A DNA stretch of 64,000 nucleotides from Saprospiraceae bacterium (GTDB taxonomy: Bacteria > Bacteroidota > Bacteroidia > Chitinophagales > Saprospiraceae), in NCBI GenBank assembly GCA_016706365.1, contig JADJJU010000003.1, positions 1-64,000 of the forward strand. Direction: 5' to 3'. Each line of letters begins with the position of its first letter. The first letter of the stretch is position 1. The notes beneath the pieces are model-generated. The model did not search any database. It was given only the letters and a program-made list of their open reading frames with translations, and was not told where the DNA came from. Below, piece after piece: positions 62,528 to 64,000 of the stretch. Position numbers and translations under genes: made by a program.

Positions 62528-64000
62528 ATGTGATGATTAATTCTGTGCTGTCTCCCTGACAAATAAAAGTACCTCCTTCCAGATAAGCTGTTAGAGGAAC
62601 CTCACAGACAGACTGAATTTCACCGGAGGTATTGCATCCAAATTTGTTGTACTCTATCCTGGCTTGACCTCCATTATCCAGATATTCACAGATATTTGGC
62701 ACTGAACAGGCTGATAAGGACTCTGAGCCTGAGATCTCAAGCTGTATAAGCGAATCAAGTTTGATGTTTCTGATACCACTTAGATTTGCCAGTAATTTAT
62801 TATCCTCTAAATATAAAAACTGCTTGAGGGTAGATTTTACATTGCTCAGCGCGTCCAAATTTTCAATTTGCGGATTATTCATAATCATTAAATCTTGCCG
62901 TATTGAATCAAGACCTTCAAATCCCGCCAAGCTTTTCAACTGAGTATTTCCCTGTAATATCAGGCTGGAAATACTTTTGAGCTTAGCTAAATATTCTATG
63001 TTTTCTAGGGAGGGGCAGGCTATAATCGCTAAAAGTCCGGAGAATAAATCAGACTCTGACCCTATATTACTAATATTATCCAGGCCTTCCAGACTGGACA
63101 GCGCTTCACAATATTGCAGCCATAGAGAACCATTGACGTTGCTCAAGTTGGCAAGAGCACTCAGATCATTTAGAGCAGGAACAAACTGCAAAAGCAAATC
63201 TACTCCAATCTGATTAAGTGACTCAAGGCCTGACAGGCTATTAATTTCAGTACAATCAAAGATAGAAATGGTTTTTCCTACTGATTCCAGATTGTTCATG
63301 CCTTCCAAATTTTTCAATTTGGGATTGTTGTAAATAGATAAATCACCCCCAATATTTTTCAGCAATTCAAGGCCTTTTAAATCTGAGAGATTTGTTCTCT
63401 CTATAGTGACATTGCCCTGAATATATTCCAGATTAGAGAATCCACTGAGATTTTCCAGCTCCTGTGCTCCCGGAAGTGTGCTTTGACGAATGGTGACGGA
63501 TCCTTCAATCACTTTACATGAGGGGTATGTAAGCGGAAAGAGATCTACCTGCGTTTGTTTTGTATAATAAATTTCAGAAGGGCAGGGGGGAGGAATGCTC
63601 ACACAAGTACCCGGATTGTCAAATACAATTGTTTTTGTGATGCCCGGATTCATTTGATCCTGAAGGGTAATAGTTGCCTGACCCGCAATAGCTGCACTTC
63701 CATCCGGTAAAAAAATGTCTCAGGATACATATAAAACCCGGTATTCCACTCATCCGGATGCTGGGCAGGTGTGCCAAGGTTTGAACTAAGTGAGAAAGTA
63801 AAACTATTGTTGGAATCCTTGTATATCGCAGCATTTAATTCAAATTTGATTCTGTCATCCGAAGGATCTGCAGGAGTGTATGAATCATCACAGGAAGCTT
63901 TGAAATAATTGACACCAATAGCAGTGGGAGCTTCCGGGGAACAAGATTCAATCGCAGGTTTGTAAAATTCCTTCTTCAGGTCCGGATTAAGCAGATCGCG
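62454..64000 (-). CDS. LRR part of the second FG-GAP/LRR paralogue (cut by window end)
   Basis: A leucine-rich receptor-L-like block (LSDLKGLELLKNIGGDLSIY, LKNLEGMNNLESVGKTISIF, LNDLSALANLSNVNGSLWL), preceded by a region with CDDSYTPADPSDDR that continues to the window edge at 64000. Its N-terminus lies outside. A one-base deletion in the T-run at about 63715 breaks the frame between ETFF and LPDGSAAIAG. It is a tandem duplicate of the gene at 57236-61572; the region of the sorting tail is nearly identical between the two, and the LRR region has diverged. Confidence 0.82.

Overview
The window is chromosomal DNA of a Bacteroidota bacterium. The evidence is three exported proteins with type IX secretion (T9SS) C-terminal tails, a TonB-dependent receptor with a carboxypeptidase-regulatory-like front domain, many small lipoproteins, the near absence of Shine-Dalgarno sites, and a few TTG-N19-TAnnTTTG promoters. 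The mix of CHAT/TPR proteins, FG-GAP/LRR surface proteins and word-like intergenic repeats suggests Saprospiria, but that rank is an inference. No rRNA or tRNA gene and no CRISPR array was seen.

Layout. 0-7 kb: T9SS protein, serine hydrolase, DUF4349 lipoprotein, and an IS256-type transposase whose end has been replaced by a second copy of the DUF4349 gene end. 7-14 kb: TonB receptor with a His-rich exported partner, a broken lipoprotein, a DUF1801 protein and katG. 14-19 kb: membrane protein plus XRE regulator, a DUF4062-STAND ATPase, and an ACT/OsmC pair. 19-24 kb: ArsR-like regulator, NTF2-like and VOC proteins, and a Septu-like HNH-ATPase plus HNH module. 24-28.5 kb: a cNMP-domain histidine kinase, a receiver-thioredoxin-reductase-like protein and a broken bestrophin. 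28.9-33.7 kb: ergothioneine genes egtB and egtD, a zinc-ribbon protein, a VOC protein and glutaminase. 34.2-48.5 kb: one long minus-strand region with two giant TPR-CHAT proteins, a pentapeptide-like lipoprotein, a papain-like protease, an ECF sigma factor with a TPR anti-sigma candidate, and an outer-membrane protein / zinc-ribbon / ExbD-like / ExbB-like cluster. 49-64 kb: two tandem lipoproteins, an EVE protein with glycyl-tRNA synthetase, small membrane genes, a methyltransferase, and two tandem FG-GAP/LRR/T9SS paralogues, the second cut by the window end.

Two cautions run through the annotation. At least fifteen genes are interrupted by one- or two-base frame changes, several at homopolymers, and bases 53861-54241 contain no A at all. 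Both look like assembly or base-calling faults, so the broken genes may be intact in the organism.

The best candidates for undescribed biology are the CHAT/protease/sigma region, the ExbB-like channel with a YfaP-like partner, the HNH-ATPase fusion paired with a second HNH protein, and a family of hairpin strings in which different stems are separated by a constant GTGATG or GTGACG word at four loci.
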